This document shows positions 9,401 to 17,331 of a DNA stretch of 64,000 bases, one piece after another. The translations under genes were made by a program, and so were the position numbers. This DNA comes from Flavobacterium sp. MDT1-60 (GTDB taxonomy: Bacteria > Bacteroidota > Bacteroidia > Flavobacteriales > Flavobacteriaceae): the NCBI RefSeq assembly GCF_014844035.1, contig NZ_CP062159.1, positions 2,790,001 through 2,854,000 of the forward strand, in the 5' to 3' direction. Under the pieces are notes generated by a model. The model was given only the letters and a program-made list of their open reading frames with translations, was not told the origin of the DNA and ran no database searches. How positions within the stretch are numbered: the stretch's first letter is position 1; each line of letters begins with the position of its first letter.

Positions 9401-11668
9401 AAAGACGTTAATATTTATACTGATACAGAAACCAGTACGGTTTACGTTCAGAATCCTGACGGAACCTGGACTCCTATCAATGGAAAAGACGGCGAGGTAG
9501 GAACTGCAGCTGGTGCTGGTGCTCCTGGAATTGCGGGAACACCTGGTGCCCCTGGAAAAGACGTTAATATTTATACTGATACAGAAACCAGTACGGTTTA
9601 CGTTCAGAACCCTGACGGAACCTGGACTTCCATCAATGGAAAAGACGGAAAGTCAGCTTTTGAAATCTGGAAAGAACTTCCGGGTAATGACGGGAAATCG
9701 ATCACGGAATTTTTGGATGGCCTTAAAGGAGAAAAAGGAGATAAAGGCGAGGTAGGAACTGCGGCAGGTACTGGTGTTCCTGGAATTGCGGGAACACCTG
9801 GTGCCCCTGGAAAAGACGTTAGTATTTATACTGATACAGAAACCAGTACGGTTTACGTTCAGAATCCTGACGGAACCTGGACTCCTATCAATGGAAAAGA
9901 CGGCGAGGTAGGAACTGCTGCTGGTGCTGGTGTTCCTGGAATTGCAGGAACACCTGGTGCTCCTGGAAAAGACGTTAATATTTATACTGATACAGAAACC
10001 AGTACGGTTTACGTTCAGAATCCTGACGGAACCTGGACTTCCATCAATGGAAAAGACGGAAAGTCAGCTTTTGAAATCTGGAAAGAACTTCCGGGTAATG
10101 ACGGGAAATCAATAACAGAATACCTTGATGGCTTGAAAGGTGCTGACGGTGTTGCAGGAGCAGACGGAAAGTCAGCTTTTGAAATCTGGAAAGAACTTCC
10201 GGGTAATGACGGGAAATCAATAACAGAATACCTTGATGGCTTGAAAGGTGCTGACGGTGTTGCAGGAGCAGATGGGAAGTCAGCTTTTGAGATCTGGAAA
10301 GAACTTCCGGGTAATGACGGAAAATCAATAACGGAATACCTTGATGGCTTGAAAGGTGCTGACGGTGTTGCAGGAGCAGATGGAAAATCAGCTTTTGAAA
10401 TCTGGAAAGAGATTTCTGGAAATGAGGGAAAAACTGTAACGGAATACTTGGCAAGTTTAAAAGGAGACAAAGGTGATAAAGGAGATGCTGGTAAAGATTT
10501 CGAATACACGGATTTCACTCCAACGCAATTGGCAGGATTAAAAGGAGACAAAGGTGATAAAGGAGATGCCGGTAAGGATTTCGAATACACTGATTTTACT
10601 CCAACACAATTGGCCGGACTAAAAGGCGACAAAGGTGATAAAGGAGATGCTGGTAAGGATTTCGAATACACGGATTTTACTCCAACACAATTGGCAGGAT
10701 TAAAAGGAGACAAAGGTGATAAGGGAAATGCTGGTAAAGATTTCGAATACACGGATTTTACTCCAACACAATTGGCAGGATTAAAAGGAGACAAAGGTGA
10801 TAAAGGAGATGCTGGTAAGGATTTCGAATACACAGATTTTACTCCGACACAATTGGCAGGACTAAAAGGAGACAAAGGTGATAAAGGAGATGCTGGTAAG
10901 GATTTCGAATACACGGATTTTACTCCAACACAATTGGCAGGATTAAAAGGCGACAAAGGTGATAAAGGAGATGCTGGTAAGGATTTCGAATACACAGATT
11001 TTACTCCGACACAATTGGCAGGATTAAAAGGAGACAAAGGTGATAAAGGAGATGCCGGTAAGGATTTCGAATACACAGATTTTACTCCAACACAATTGGC
11101 AGGATTAAAAGGAGACAAAGGTGATAAGGGAGATGCTGGTAAAGATTTCGAATACACTGATTTTACTCCAACACAATTGGCCGGATTAAAAGGAGACAAA
11201 GGTGATACTGGGACAGCTGGAGCTGCAGGTGCACAAGGTCCAATCGGATTAACTGGAGCCACAGGTCCGCAGGGACTTCAAGGCTTACAAGGTCCAATTG
11301 GATTGACTGGAGCTACAGGACCACAGGGAATTCAAGGTCTTGCAGGAATCGGAGGAAAAACAACTGCTGGAACAAATGTAACAATAACAGGAGCAGGAAC
11401 AGATGCAAGTCCATACATAGTAAATGCAACAGTTCCTCAACAATTGACCCAGGCAATTGATGAATTTACTGCTATGGCTGGTCAGTCAAGTTTTACATTA
11501 GCAGCGATGCCATCTTCTTTATCTAAAGTGAAATTTTATATAAATGGCGTGCGTATTGATAAAGATGCATTAACTATAAATGGAAGTGTGGTTTCTTATA
11601 ACCCTACAAACAATGGTTCATATGCATTGATGGCAAACGATAATGTTATAATTGATTACTTAAAATAA
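6479..11668 (+). CDS. Giant collagen-like repeat surface protein
   Basis: The 1729-residue protein has a signal peptide (MKNRLLPLF...SAHSQ), then a short globular region of about 90 residues (VGVGTLNPKSSAQLEVF..., typical of flavobacterial exported proteins). The body is built from Gly-X-Y collagen-like segments (GDKGDKGEVG, GPIGLTGATGPQG) that alternate with repeated non-collagen modules: KDINIYTDKETNTVYVQNADGTWTPI-type units, GKSAFEIWKELPGNDGKSITE units and GKDFEYTDFTPTQLAGL units. The C-terminal 75 residues form a non-repetitive domain (FYINGVRIDKDALTINGSVV...). No CHU_C sorting domain is evident, so its export signal is unclear. Base composition is G-richer than the neighbours because of the Gly codons. 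It has its own promoter and terminator, upstream of a T9SS cargo operon. A role as adhesin or fibre is inferred. Repeat identity makes assembly errors and length variation likely. Confidence 0.85.
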   Translation: MKNRLLPLFVVLGTFSAHSQVGVGTLNPKSSAQLEVFSNNKGMLIPQIALTSTTDNKTIVNGNIISLLVYNTTDNANITPGYYYWFDNRWNRMLISGDLTAIAGNSVPGAKGETGYPGENITIYTDKSTSTVYVQNSDGTWTPINGSGGTPGKDGKSAFEIWKEISGNEEKTVTEYLASLKGDKGDKGEVGVAGGTGAPGNKGEAGYPGKDINMYVDNSSGDVYVQKPDGTWTPINGKDGEVGTAGGNGVPGNKGEAGYPGKDINIYTDKETNTVYVQNADGTWTPITGAKGDKGEVGVAGGTGTPGNKGEAGYPGKDINMYVDNSTGDVYVQKPDGTWTPINGKDGEVGTAGGNGVPGNKGEAGYPGKDINIYTDKETNTVYVQNADGTWTPITGAKGDKGEVGIAGGTGAPGNKGEAGYPGKDINMYVDNSTGDVYVQKPDGTWTPINGKDGEVGTAGGNGVPANKGEAGYPGKDINIYTDKETNTVYVQNADGTWTPITGAKGDKGEVGVAGGTGAPGNKGEAGYPGKDINMYVDNSSGDVYVQKPDGTWTPINGKDGEVGTAGGNGVPANKGEAGYPGKDINIYTDKETNTVYVQNADGTWTPINGKDGKSALEIWKELPGNDGKSITEFLDGLKGEKGDKGEVGTAAGAGAPGIAGTPGAPGKDVNIYTDTETSTVYVQNPDGTWTSINGKDGKSAFEIWKELPGNDGKSITEFLDGLKGEKGDKGEVGTAAGAGAPGIAGTPGAPGKDVNIYTDTETSTVYVQNPDGTWTSINGKDGKSALEIWKELPGNDGKSITEFLDGLKGEKGDKGEVGTAAGAGAPGIAGTPGAPGKDVNIYTDTETSTVYVQNPDGTWTPINGKDGEVGTAAGAGAPGIAGTPGAPGKDVNIYTDTETSTVYVQNPDGTWTSINGKDGKSAFEIWKELPGNDGKSITEFLDGLKGEKGEKGEVGTAAGAGVPGIAGTPGAPGKDVNIYTDTETSTVYVQNPDGTWTPINGKDGEVGTAAGAGAPGIAGTPGAPGKDVNIYTDTETSTVYVQNPDGTWTSINGKDGKSAFEIWKELPGNDGKSITEFLDGLKGEKGDKGEVGTAAGTGVPGIAGTPGAPGKDVSIYTDTETSTVYVQNPDGTWTPINGKDGEVGTAAGAGVPGIAGTPGAPGKDVNIYTDTETSTVYVQNPDGTWTSINGKDGKSAFEIWKELPGNDGKSITEYLDGLKGADGVAGADGKSAFEIWKELPGNDGKSITEYLDGLKGADGVAGADGKSAFEIWKELPGNDGKSITEYLDGLKGADGVAGADGKSAFEIWKEISGNEGKTVTEYLASLKGDKGDKGDAGKDFEYTDFTPTQLAGLKGDKGDKGDAGKDFEYTDFTPTQLAGLKGDKGDKGDAGKDFEYTDFTPTQLAGLKGDKGDKGNAGKDFEYTDFTPTQLAGLKGDKGDKGDAGKDFEYTDFTPTQLAGLKGDKGDKGDAGKDFEYTDFTPTQLAGLKGDKGDKGDAGKDFEYTDFTPTQLAGLKGDKGDKGDAGKDFEYTDFTPTQLAGLKGDKGDKGDAGKDFEYTDFTPTQLAGLKGDKGDTGTAGAAGAQGPIGLTGATGPQGLQGLQGPIGLTGATGPQGIQGLAGIGGKTTAGTNVTITGAGTDASPYIVNATVPQQLTQAIDEFTAMAGQSSFTLAAMPSSLSKVKFYINGVRIDKDALTINGSVVSYNPTNNGSYALMANDNVIIDYLK
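7040..8323 (+). repeat. Four tandem 321-bp (107-residue) coding repeats
   Basis: The block beginning GGAGAGGTTGGCGTAGC recurs every 321 bp (7040, 7361, 7682, 8003). Each unit encodes two related half-units: GEAGYPGKDINMYVDN...PDGTWTPI and GEAGYPGKDINIYTDK...ADGTWTPI. Copies differ by few bases, mostly silent, which suggests recent expansion or homogenisation. Downstream (about 8400-10130) 85-residue and shorter modules built from GTPGAPGKDVNIYTDTETS and GKSAFEIWKELPG continue as a mosaic. Confidence 0.85.
10055..10378 (+). repeat. Three tandem 108-bp (36-residue) coding repeats
   Basis: Units starting at 10055, 10163 and 10271 encode DGKSAFEIWKELPGNDGKSI followed by TEYLDGLKGADGVAGA. A fourth divergent copy (EIWKEISGNEGKTVTEYLASLK) follows, and also resembles the module near 6950. 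Confidence 0.85.
10460..11188 (+). repeat. Nine tandem 81-bp (27-residue) coding repeats
   Basis: Nine copies of the unit KGDKGDKGDAGKDFEYTDFT plus PTQLAGL run head to tail. One copy carries an Asn in place of Asp (GDKGNAG). Copies differ mainly at third codon positions. The run ends at GDKGDTGTAG where classical Gly-X-Y sequence resumes. Confidence 0.9.
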
Positions 11669-11750
11669 TGGAGAAATCACACTTTTTTAGATAAAGTGTA
11701 CAAATCTTAAAATAAGTGACAGTCCACTAATAAAGAAAATTGTAATGCAA

Positions 11751-11790
11751 AAGGAGTATAACTTTTAATTAAGATTATACTCCTTTTTTT
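11751..11790 (+). terminator. Terminator of the collagen-like gene
   Basis: Perfect 11-bp stem AAGGAGTATAA (11751-11761) with TTATACTCCTT (11775-11785), followed by TTTTT. It separates the collagen-like gene from the next operon. Confidence 0.9.
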
Positions 11791-11820
11791 CTTTAGAAGT
11801 TGTGATGTTTCAAATAGTAA

Positions 11821-11888
11821 ATTGACCCTATTGTGATATATCAATAACTTCTAAGGGTCAATAAATGATAGTTATGCTTCTAATTTTG
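11821..11888 (+). promoter_or_regulatory. Promoter of the T9SS cargo operon, shared element copy c
   Basis: The -7 box TAATTTTG at 11881-11888 is a full match to TAnnTTTG. Upstream are CCCTA (from 11826), AACTT (11846-11850) and GGTCAA (11856-11861), in the same register as copies a and b. In this copy the outer blocks also form a perfect 9-bp inverted repeat, ATTGACCCT (11821-11829) and AGGGTCAAT (11854-11862). The start codon is 55 nt downstream of the -7 box. Confidence 0.75.
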
Positions 11889-11943
11889 CACTTTCATTTA
11901 GAATGATTTTCAAGTAGTAGTATAAAAAATAAATTTATATAAA

Positions 11944-13230
11944 ATGATAAAAGATTTACAACAATTTCAGTTTGTCTTGAAAAACAGAAAAGATTTAAGC
12001 TGCATATTTAGTTTTATAGCAATCCTGCTTTTGTCTCAAAAAGGACAGGCGCAATTTATAAATCAAGGAGATTTAAAAGTAAGTGGTAATACCATATTGT
12101 CAGTATATATGAACTATGATAATAAAATCACAGGAAATTTTGTCAATGATGGCCAAGTCCATGCTTTTGAAAACTATAATAATGACGGTTCAATTTCTTA
12201 TACAGATAAAAGCTCGGGAACAACATTTTTTACAGGAGAACAAGAACAAATAATTGCAGGTTCCCAGGTGTCTGACTTTCAGAATGTTGTTTTTAATAAT
12301 GTAACATCATTAATGCCTTTTCAGCTCAAAACAGCCGTTAAAGTTGGTAAGAATGCGGATTTTAAAAACGGAATTGTAAATGCGGGAGAGTATAGTAGTA
12401 GAATGATTTTTGATACGGAAGCCTCTTTTACAAATGCTGGAAATCAGAGTTTTGTAGACGGAGAAGTACAGAAAAAAGGGAATGCGATGTTTGAATTTCC
12501 GGTTGGAAATCAGCTTTATTACAGACCGGCAATTTCTGGAGTAACTTCTGATTTGAAAAATGCTTTTACAACACAATATTTTTATCAAAACTCGAATGCG
12601 CTTTATCCTCATTCTCAAAAAGAGGAGACAATTTTAAGCATAAATGACAGTGAATACTGGAAAGTAACACAAGATAGTGGTAACGAAAAAATTGTATTAA
12701 GTCTGACATTAAACGATAAGACAACACCATCTGAATTTTTTAATATACCTCCAAATACAAAATTAGCAATCGTGCGTTGGGACGATATACTTCAAAAATG
12801 GACTAATTGCAATGGGGAGTCGAGTGATCCAACTCAAACATTGAATTATGAAAAACTTTTAACAGCTCAGGTAACAGGTTATGGAATATTTACCATGGCC
12901 ATTGTTAAAGAGATTATCATAGATGAAAAACTTATCGTTTACAATGCCGTTTCTCCCAATGGTGACGGAATCAACGATAGTTTTCATATAAAGGAAATTG
13001 ATAAGTATCCAGACAATATGGTTGAAATATATAACCGCTGGGGAGTTAAAGTATTTGAAACAAAATCTTACAATGAGTCAGATAACATGTTTAGAGGATA
13101 CTCAGATGGACGAGCAACAATAAATAGAGGAGAAAAACTTCCTACAGGAACTTATTTCTACATATTGAAATATAATAATACTAAGAAGGTAGTGGAGCAA
13201 TCAGGCTATCTGTACATCAATAATCAATAA
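11944..13230 (+). CDS. T9SS type B (CHU_C) secreted protein
   Basis: The 428-residue protein has a signal region at about residues 20-38 (FSFIAILLLSQKGQAQ). The middle resembles the beta-rich N-terminal part of gliding-motility-associated proteins. The last 90 residues are a clear CHU_C / gliding motility-associated C-terminal domain: YNAVSPNGDGINDSFHI, VEIYNRWGVKVFE, FRGYSDG and GTYFYILKY...GYLYI. This domain directs cargo through the type IX secretion system and usually needs a PorP/SprF-like partner encoded next door, which is the case here (28 bp downstream). Its own function is not known; an adhesin-related or anchor role is plausible. Confidence 0.88.
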   Translation: MIKDLQQFQFVLKNRKDLSCIFSFIAILLLSQKGQAQFINQGDLKVSGNTILSVYMNYDNKITGNFVNDGQVHAFENYNNDGSISYTDKSSGTTFFTGEQEQIIAGSQVSDFQNVVFNNVTSLMPFQLKTAVKVGKNADFKNGIVNAGEYSSRMIFDTEASFTNAGNQSFVDGEVQKKGNAMFEFPVGNQLYYRPAISGVTSDLKNAFTTQYFYQNSNALYPHSQKEETILSINDSEYWKVTQDSGNEKIVLSLTLNDKTTPSEFFNIPPNTKLAIVRWDDILQKWTNCNGESSDPTQTLNYEKLLTAQVTGYGIFTMAIVKEIIIDEKLIVYNAVSPNGDGINDSFHIKEIDKYPDNMVEIYNRWGVKVFETKSYNESDNMFRGYSDGRATINRGEKLPTGTYFYILKYNNTKKVVEQSGYLYINNQ

Positions 13231-13257
13231 TTAAACAGAACGTAATAAATAGAAATA

Positions 13258-14172
13258 ATGAAAAAGCTTTTTTATATAGTATCATTATTGTTTTTAGGTA
13301 TTCTCGGAGCCTCTGCGCAACAAGAATCACAATATTCACAATACATGTATAATACTATGACTTTTAATCCTGGTTATACAGGGTCAAGAGAGGTTTTAAG
13401 TGCTATGGCATTATACAGAACCCAATGGGTTGGTTTGGACGGAGCTCCAAAAACGATGAATTTTTCAGTTCAGACACCTTTAGGGTATCATGGAAATGGT
13501 CTTGGTTTAAATGTAGCAAGTGATCAGATTGGACCGACAAAAAATACTGGCTTTACAGTTAATTATGCGTACACCATTATGCCATCAGATGAATTGAAAA
13601 TTTCGTTTGGTATTTCCGGAGGTTTTGACAATTTCGAAGTTGATTACACAAAATTAAATCCGGAATATCAAGATCCATATATGACAGGGACCGAATCTCA
13701 GTTTTCACCTAATGTTGGTGCCGGCGTTTATTTTCACACATTTAAATGGTATGCGGGAATATCTGTTCCAAAATTATTAAAGACTGAATTTTATGATGAT
13801 GTAGCTGCATCAGTATATTCGACTAAAGCACATTACTATTTTATGGGTGGATACGTTTTTGATATTAACCCATATCTAAGATTTAAACCTGCAGTGTTGG
13901 CTAAGTTTGTTGTAGGGGCACCAGTAGCGGTTGATATGTCAGCCAACTTCTTGATTAATGATAAATTGACGCTTGGAGCAGCATACCGTTGGGATGCAAG
14001 TATTAGTGGTTTAGCTGGTTTTCAAGTAACAGATGGTATTCAAATAGGATATGCATATGATCATGATACCACAAATCTTGGACATTACAATTCAGGTTCT
14101 CACGAAATATTTTTAAGATTTGATTTATTAAGTAAATCGAAAACGAGGCTGGTAAGTCCAAGATTCTTTTAA
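13258..14172 (+). CDS. PorP/SprF-family outer membrane protein
   Basis: The 304-residue protein has a signal peptide ending ASAQ, then QESQYSQYMYNTMTFNPGYT, the family opening. The rest is a beta-barrel-like pattern with alternating hydrophobic strands and an ending in Phe (RLVSPRFF). PorP/SprF-like proteins are outer membrane partners that retain or pass type B T9SS cargo such as SprB. Its location directly after a CHU_C-domain gene supports that pairing. The SprF assignment as opposed to a generic PorP paralogue is not resolvable by eye. Confidence 0.9.
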   Translation: MKKLFYIVSLLFLGILGASAQQESQYSQYMYNTMTFNPGYTGSREVLSAMALYRTQWVGLDGAPKTMNFSVQTPLGYHGNGLGLNVASDQIGPTKNTGFTVNYAYTIMPSDELKISFGISGGFDNFEVDYTKLNPEYQDPYMTGTESQFSPNVGAGVYFHTFKWYAGISVPKLLKTEFYDDVAASVYSTKAHYYFMGGYVFDINPYLRFKPAVLAKFVVGAPVAVDMSANFLINDKLTLGAAYRWDASISGLAGFQVTDGIQIGYAYDHDTTNLGHYNSGSHEIFLRFDLLSKSKTRLVSPRFF

Positions 14173-14192
14173 TAACTTAATTAAAAAATAAG

Positions 14193-16178
14193 ATGATTTA
14201 TAAAAAAATAAAAATTGTTTTAGTTTTTCTTACGGCTTGTATAATGCATATAGGAAGTATTACAGCTCAGGATAAAAAACTGGAAAAAGCAAATGAAGCT
14301 TATAATTAATTTGCTTTTATTGAAGCGATAAAATTATATGAGAAAGAATTAAATAAAGGAACCAGTACAATAGAGATTTATACAAAACTTGGGGATTGTT
14401 ATTATTATAATGGAAATTATCCGGAAGCGACAAAGTGTTATGCTAAAGTGGTAACAGCTTCAAATAATGTTTCGCCGGAGTACTATTTTAGATATGCCCA
14501 ATGCCTTAATAATGCGCAAGAGTATAAGACTTCAGAATCAATAATGAAAATGTATTACTCAAAGTCTGGAAAAGAAGATTTAAGTGAAGGCTGGGGTGAA
14601 AAAAAATTATTAGCTGATATACAAAAACAATCGGGTCGTTATGATTTAAAAGCAGTAGAAATTAATTCTCCATTTTCGGACTTTGGAACTTCCTATCTGA
14701 ATAAAGAAAAAGTAATGTATGCTTCAGCAAAAGATACTGGTGTGATTATCAAACGTAAACACAGCTGGAATGATAAATCATTTTTAAAATTATATACTGC
14801 AGATGTAACAGTCGATGGAGGATTGCAGAATCCAGCCCTTTTAAAAGGGGAGGTAAATACAAGATATCATCAGAGTACTCCAGCAATAACAAAAGATGGT
14901 AAAACAATGTTTTTTACCAGAAATAATTATATTGAAGGTAAACTTGGAGTTGATAAAAACGGAACTACTTTTTTGAAAATTTATGTAGCTGAAAATGTTA
15001 ATGGTGAATGGAAAAACGTAAAAGAATTAGGTTATCCTCTAAATGGAGATGGCTTCTCGTCTGCACATCCTGCATTAAGCCCGGACGAAACCGAACTCTA
15101 TTTTGTTTCAGACCGAAATAATAAATTTGGGAACTCCGATCTGTATAAAGTAAGTCTTAAAAAAGGTGGTTTTATTGGTAATGATATAACTAGATTAGAC
15201 GATGAAATTAATACATTAGGAAGAGAGACTTATCCATTTATGGATGCTTCCGGTATATTGTATTTTTCTTCAGACGGACATCCTGGTCTTGGTGGTCTTG
15301 ATGTATTTGCAGCAATTAAAGATGAGTCTGGTAAATATCATGTCGTAAATGTTGGAGATGGTGTGAATACCAATTCAGATGATTTTGCTTATACGTTTAA
15401 AGATGATATAAAAAAAGGTTATGTTTCTTCCAACAGGAGTGGTAATGATGACATCTATGGCTTTACGGAGAACAAACCGATTGATTTTAATTTCAATATA
15501 AAACCTTTAGTATTTGGAACATTAAGATATACAACTGGTGAACCAATTGAAGGAATTGTTGTTGAGGTTTATAATGCTAAAAATGAAAAAATAAATACTG
15601 TATATAGTGATAAAGAAGGTAAATATTCAGCTGACTTGCTACCTTTTACAGATTATAAACTGGCATATAAAAAAGCAGGACTTACTGAAAAAGAACAAAT
15701 TGCACCACCTTTTAAACCGGCGGAGAAACGAGAGTATTCATTTGATTTTATTAATGAGATGGAGGTAATTGTAAATAATGAGAAAGTAGCAATACATGAA
15801 GGAGATGATCTTACCGATAAATTAAAATTAAACCCAATTTATTTTGATTATAATGGATATAAAATAAGAGAATCTTCTAAAACTGAATTGGATAAGATTG
15901 TGGAAGTAATGAAGGTTCGTCCTGTTATTTCTATAAAAATTAATTCCCATACAGATAGTAGAGGAAAAGATGATTTTAATATGAAATTATCACAAAACAG
16001 AGCTAAATCAACTATGGATTACATCGTATCGCACGGAATTGAGAAAGAAAGGGTGAGTGCTGAAGGATTTGGAGAAACACGCTTAATAAACAAATGTTCA
16101 AATGGAGTAAAATGTTCTGAAGCAGAACACCAGAAAAACAGGCGTTCAGAGTTTATTATACAGTTAAATAAAAAATAA
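14193..16178 (+). pseudogene. TPR/PD40/OmpA outer membrane protein with in-frame stop
   Basis: Translation from the ATG at 14193 gives a signal peptide (ending SITAQ), then the start of a TPR region, KLEKANEAYN, and a TAA at 14307-14309 (codon 39). The same frame continues without further stops to 16178: FAFIEAIKLYEKEL, TPR repeats, PD40 (WD40-like) blocks such as SAHPALSPDETELYFVSDR and GLGGLDVFAA, a carboxypeptidase-regulatory-like segment (VFGTLRYTTGEPIEGIVVEV), and a C-terminal OmpA peptidoglycan-binding domain (INSHTDSRGKDDFNMKLSQN...NRRSEF). Relatives read AY-x-K-FAFI, so AAA to TAA by one substitution is likely. With the stop suppressed the protein is 661 residues, the normal layout of PorE-like/SprF-associated OmpA proteins. 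The next in-frame ATG (14448) would leave no signal peptide. Confidence 0.85.
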
Positions 16179-16203
16179 CAGCTTTGAAACTGTAGCATCT
16201 GAT

Positions 16204-16240
16204 AAAATTAGGGGGTATCTGAAAAATATCCCCTAATTTG
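16204..16240. terminator. Hairpin between convergent genes
   Basis: AAATTAGGGG (16205-16214) pairs with CCCCTAATTT (16230-16239) around a 15-nt loop. It lies between the OmpA-like gene and the convergent AraC gene and could terminate both; the T tracts are short on each side. Confidence 0.65.
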
Positions 16241-16243
16241 TTA

Positions 16244-17263
16244 CTATTTAATTTCTTTGTTCTGAATTTTTGTACCAGTTTTTTTTACAAAATCTTGTGA
16301 TGGTTTTTTATGGAAGAGTTCATAATATTTGGATGAAAAATAACTTAATTTGGTATAGTTCAATTCGTAAATAATATCAGTAAGGGAATTAAATTTTCCA
16401 CTCTGTAAAAGTTGTTGTGCTAACAACATTTTTTCTTTAATAAAAAGATTGTTTGGAGTGTTATTGAAACATTTTTTGAACAATATTTTGTATTTTGATT
16501 CAGACATTCCTGCCATTGAGGCTAAAAATATTACAGAAGGAAAGGAGCCGTACAAATTATTAAGAAGGTATTCTTTGGTTTTATCAATAGCTTCTTGTTC
16601 ATTTGTGGTCATATTGTTTTTTGTGACTGGCGTGTCGTAAAATTTATTAAAAAAATTACCTAACAATTTTAATGAGACACCTTTAAGTAGTGGTTCAAAT
16701 GAGAGATCATTAATAGATTTATTTTTGATTGACCGAATCAGTAAAATACTGTTGCTGTCAATATTGCCATAATGATAAAATACCCGTTTACCGTCTTTGC
16801 TTTTTGCTTTGACTTCTTCTTTTTTAGAATGCTTTGCTATAAAATCATTTAGCAAACTTTTGTCAACTAGTATTCGTATTGCAATCGTTCTTTCGTTAAC
16901 CGATGGCTTAAAAGAACTTTCTATCTCATTATCAATAATGGCAAGATCTAATTTATCGTAAGAACCAATTTCATAGTCCTTATTGTTAATCTTTATTAAA
17001 TTGACATGCTCACTTAAATCAAAGTGAAAAATATACAATTCGCTATCAGATGCAAGTCTGGTTATTTTTAATGGTGAGGTTACTAAAAAGTCAATAAACA
17101 AAACTGAAATTCCTGGGATAATCTGAGTAAAATAAGAATGCCCTTTACCGATTGTTTCCGGAAATTTAATGATTTTATTGTCGATAAATTCTGCACCGAT
17201 TTTTTCCGCAAACTCTTTTTGCCATTCTGGGGTCAAACTATAATAATGTGTAATTTTTTTCAT
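16244..17263 (-). CDS. AraC-family transcriptional regulator
   Basis: The 339-residue protein has a C-terminal AraC/XylS double helix-turn-helix of about 100 residues (SVIFLASMAGMSESKYKILFKKCFNNTPNNLFIKEKMLLAQQLL...LNYTKLSYFSSKYYELFHKKPSQDF). The N-terminal 200 residues form a ligand or dimerisation domain I do not recognise, opening MKKITHYYSLTPEWQKEFAE. No signal peptide or membrane segment is seen, so it is a cytoplasmic regulator. The next gene upstream is a close paralogue, suggesting tandem duplication. Its targets are unknown; the adjacent surface-protein operon is a candidate by position only. Confidence 0.85.
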   Translation of the reverse strand: MKKITHYYSLTPEWQKEFAEKIGAEFIDNKIIKFPETIGKGHSYFTQIIPGISVLFIDFLVTSPLKITRLASDSELYIFHFDLSEHVNLIKINNKDYEIGSYDKLDLAIIDNEIESSFKPSVNERTIAIRILVDKSLLNDFIAKHSKKEEVKAKSKDGKRVFYHYGNIDSNSILLIRSIKNKSINDLSFEPLLKGVSLKLLGNFFNKFYDTPVTKNNMTTNEQEAIDKTKEYLLNNLYGSFPSVIFLASMAGMSESKYKILFKKCFNNTPNNLFIKEKMLLAQQLLQSGKFNSLTDIIYELNYTKLSYFSSKYYELFHKKPSQDFVKKTGTKIQNKEIK

Positions 17264-17331
17264 GTGTAAATGAATATATTTTAATGAAAGAAGTTTAGTT
17301 TGCTATTACACAGTCTCAATACCTGAAATAA

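Noticed and set aside
7122..10115. Series of 63-112 codon plus-strand frames in the second reading frame of the collagen-like gene
   Set aside because: They recur with the repeat period and are shadows of the real frame.
10015..11262. A 415-codon open frame on the minus strand inside the collagen-like gene
   Set aside because: It is the mirror of the 81-bp and 108-bp repeats, whose codon pattern keeps the opposite strand open. Its product is a Pro/Ser repeat with no start context or independent support.
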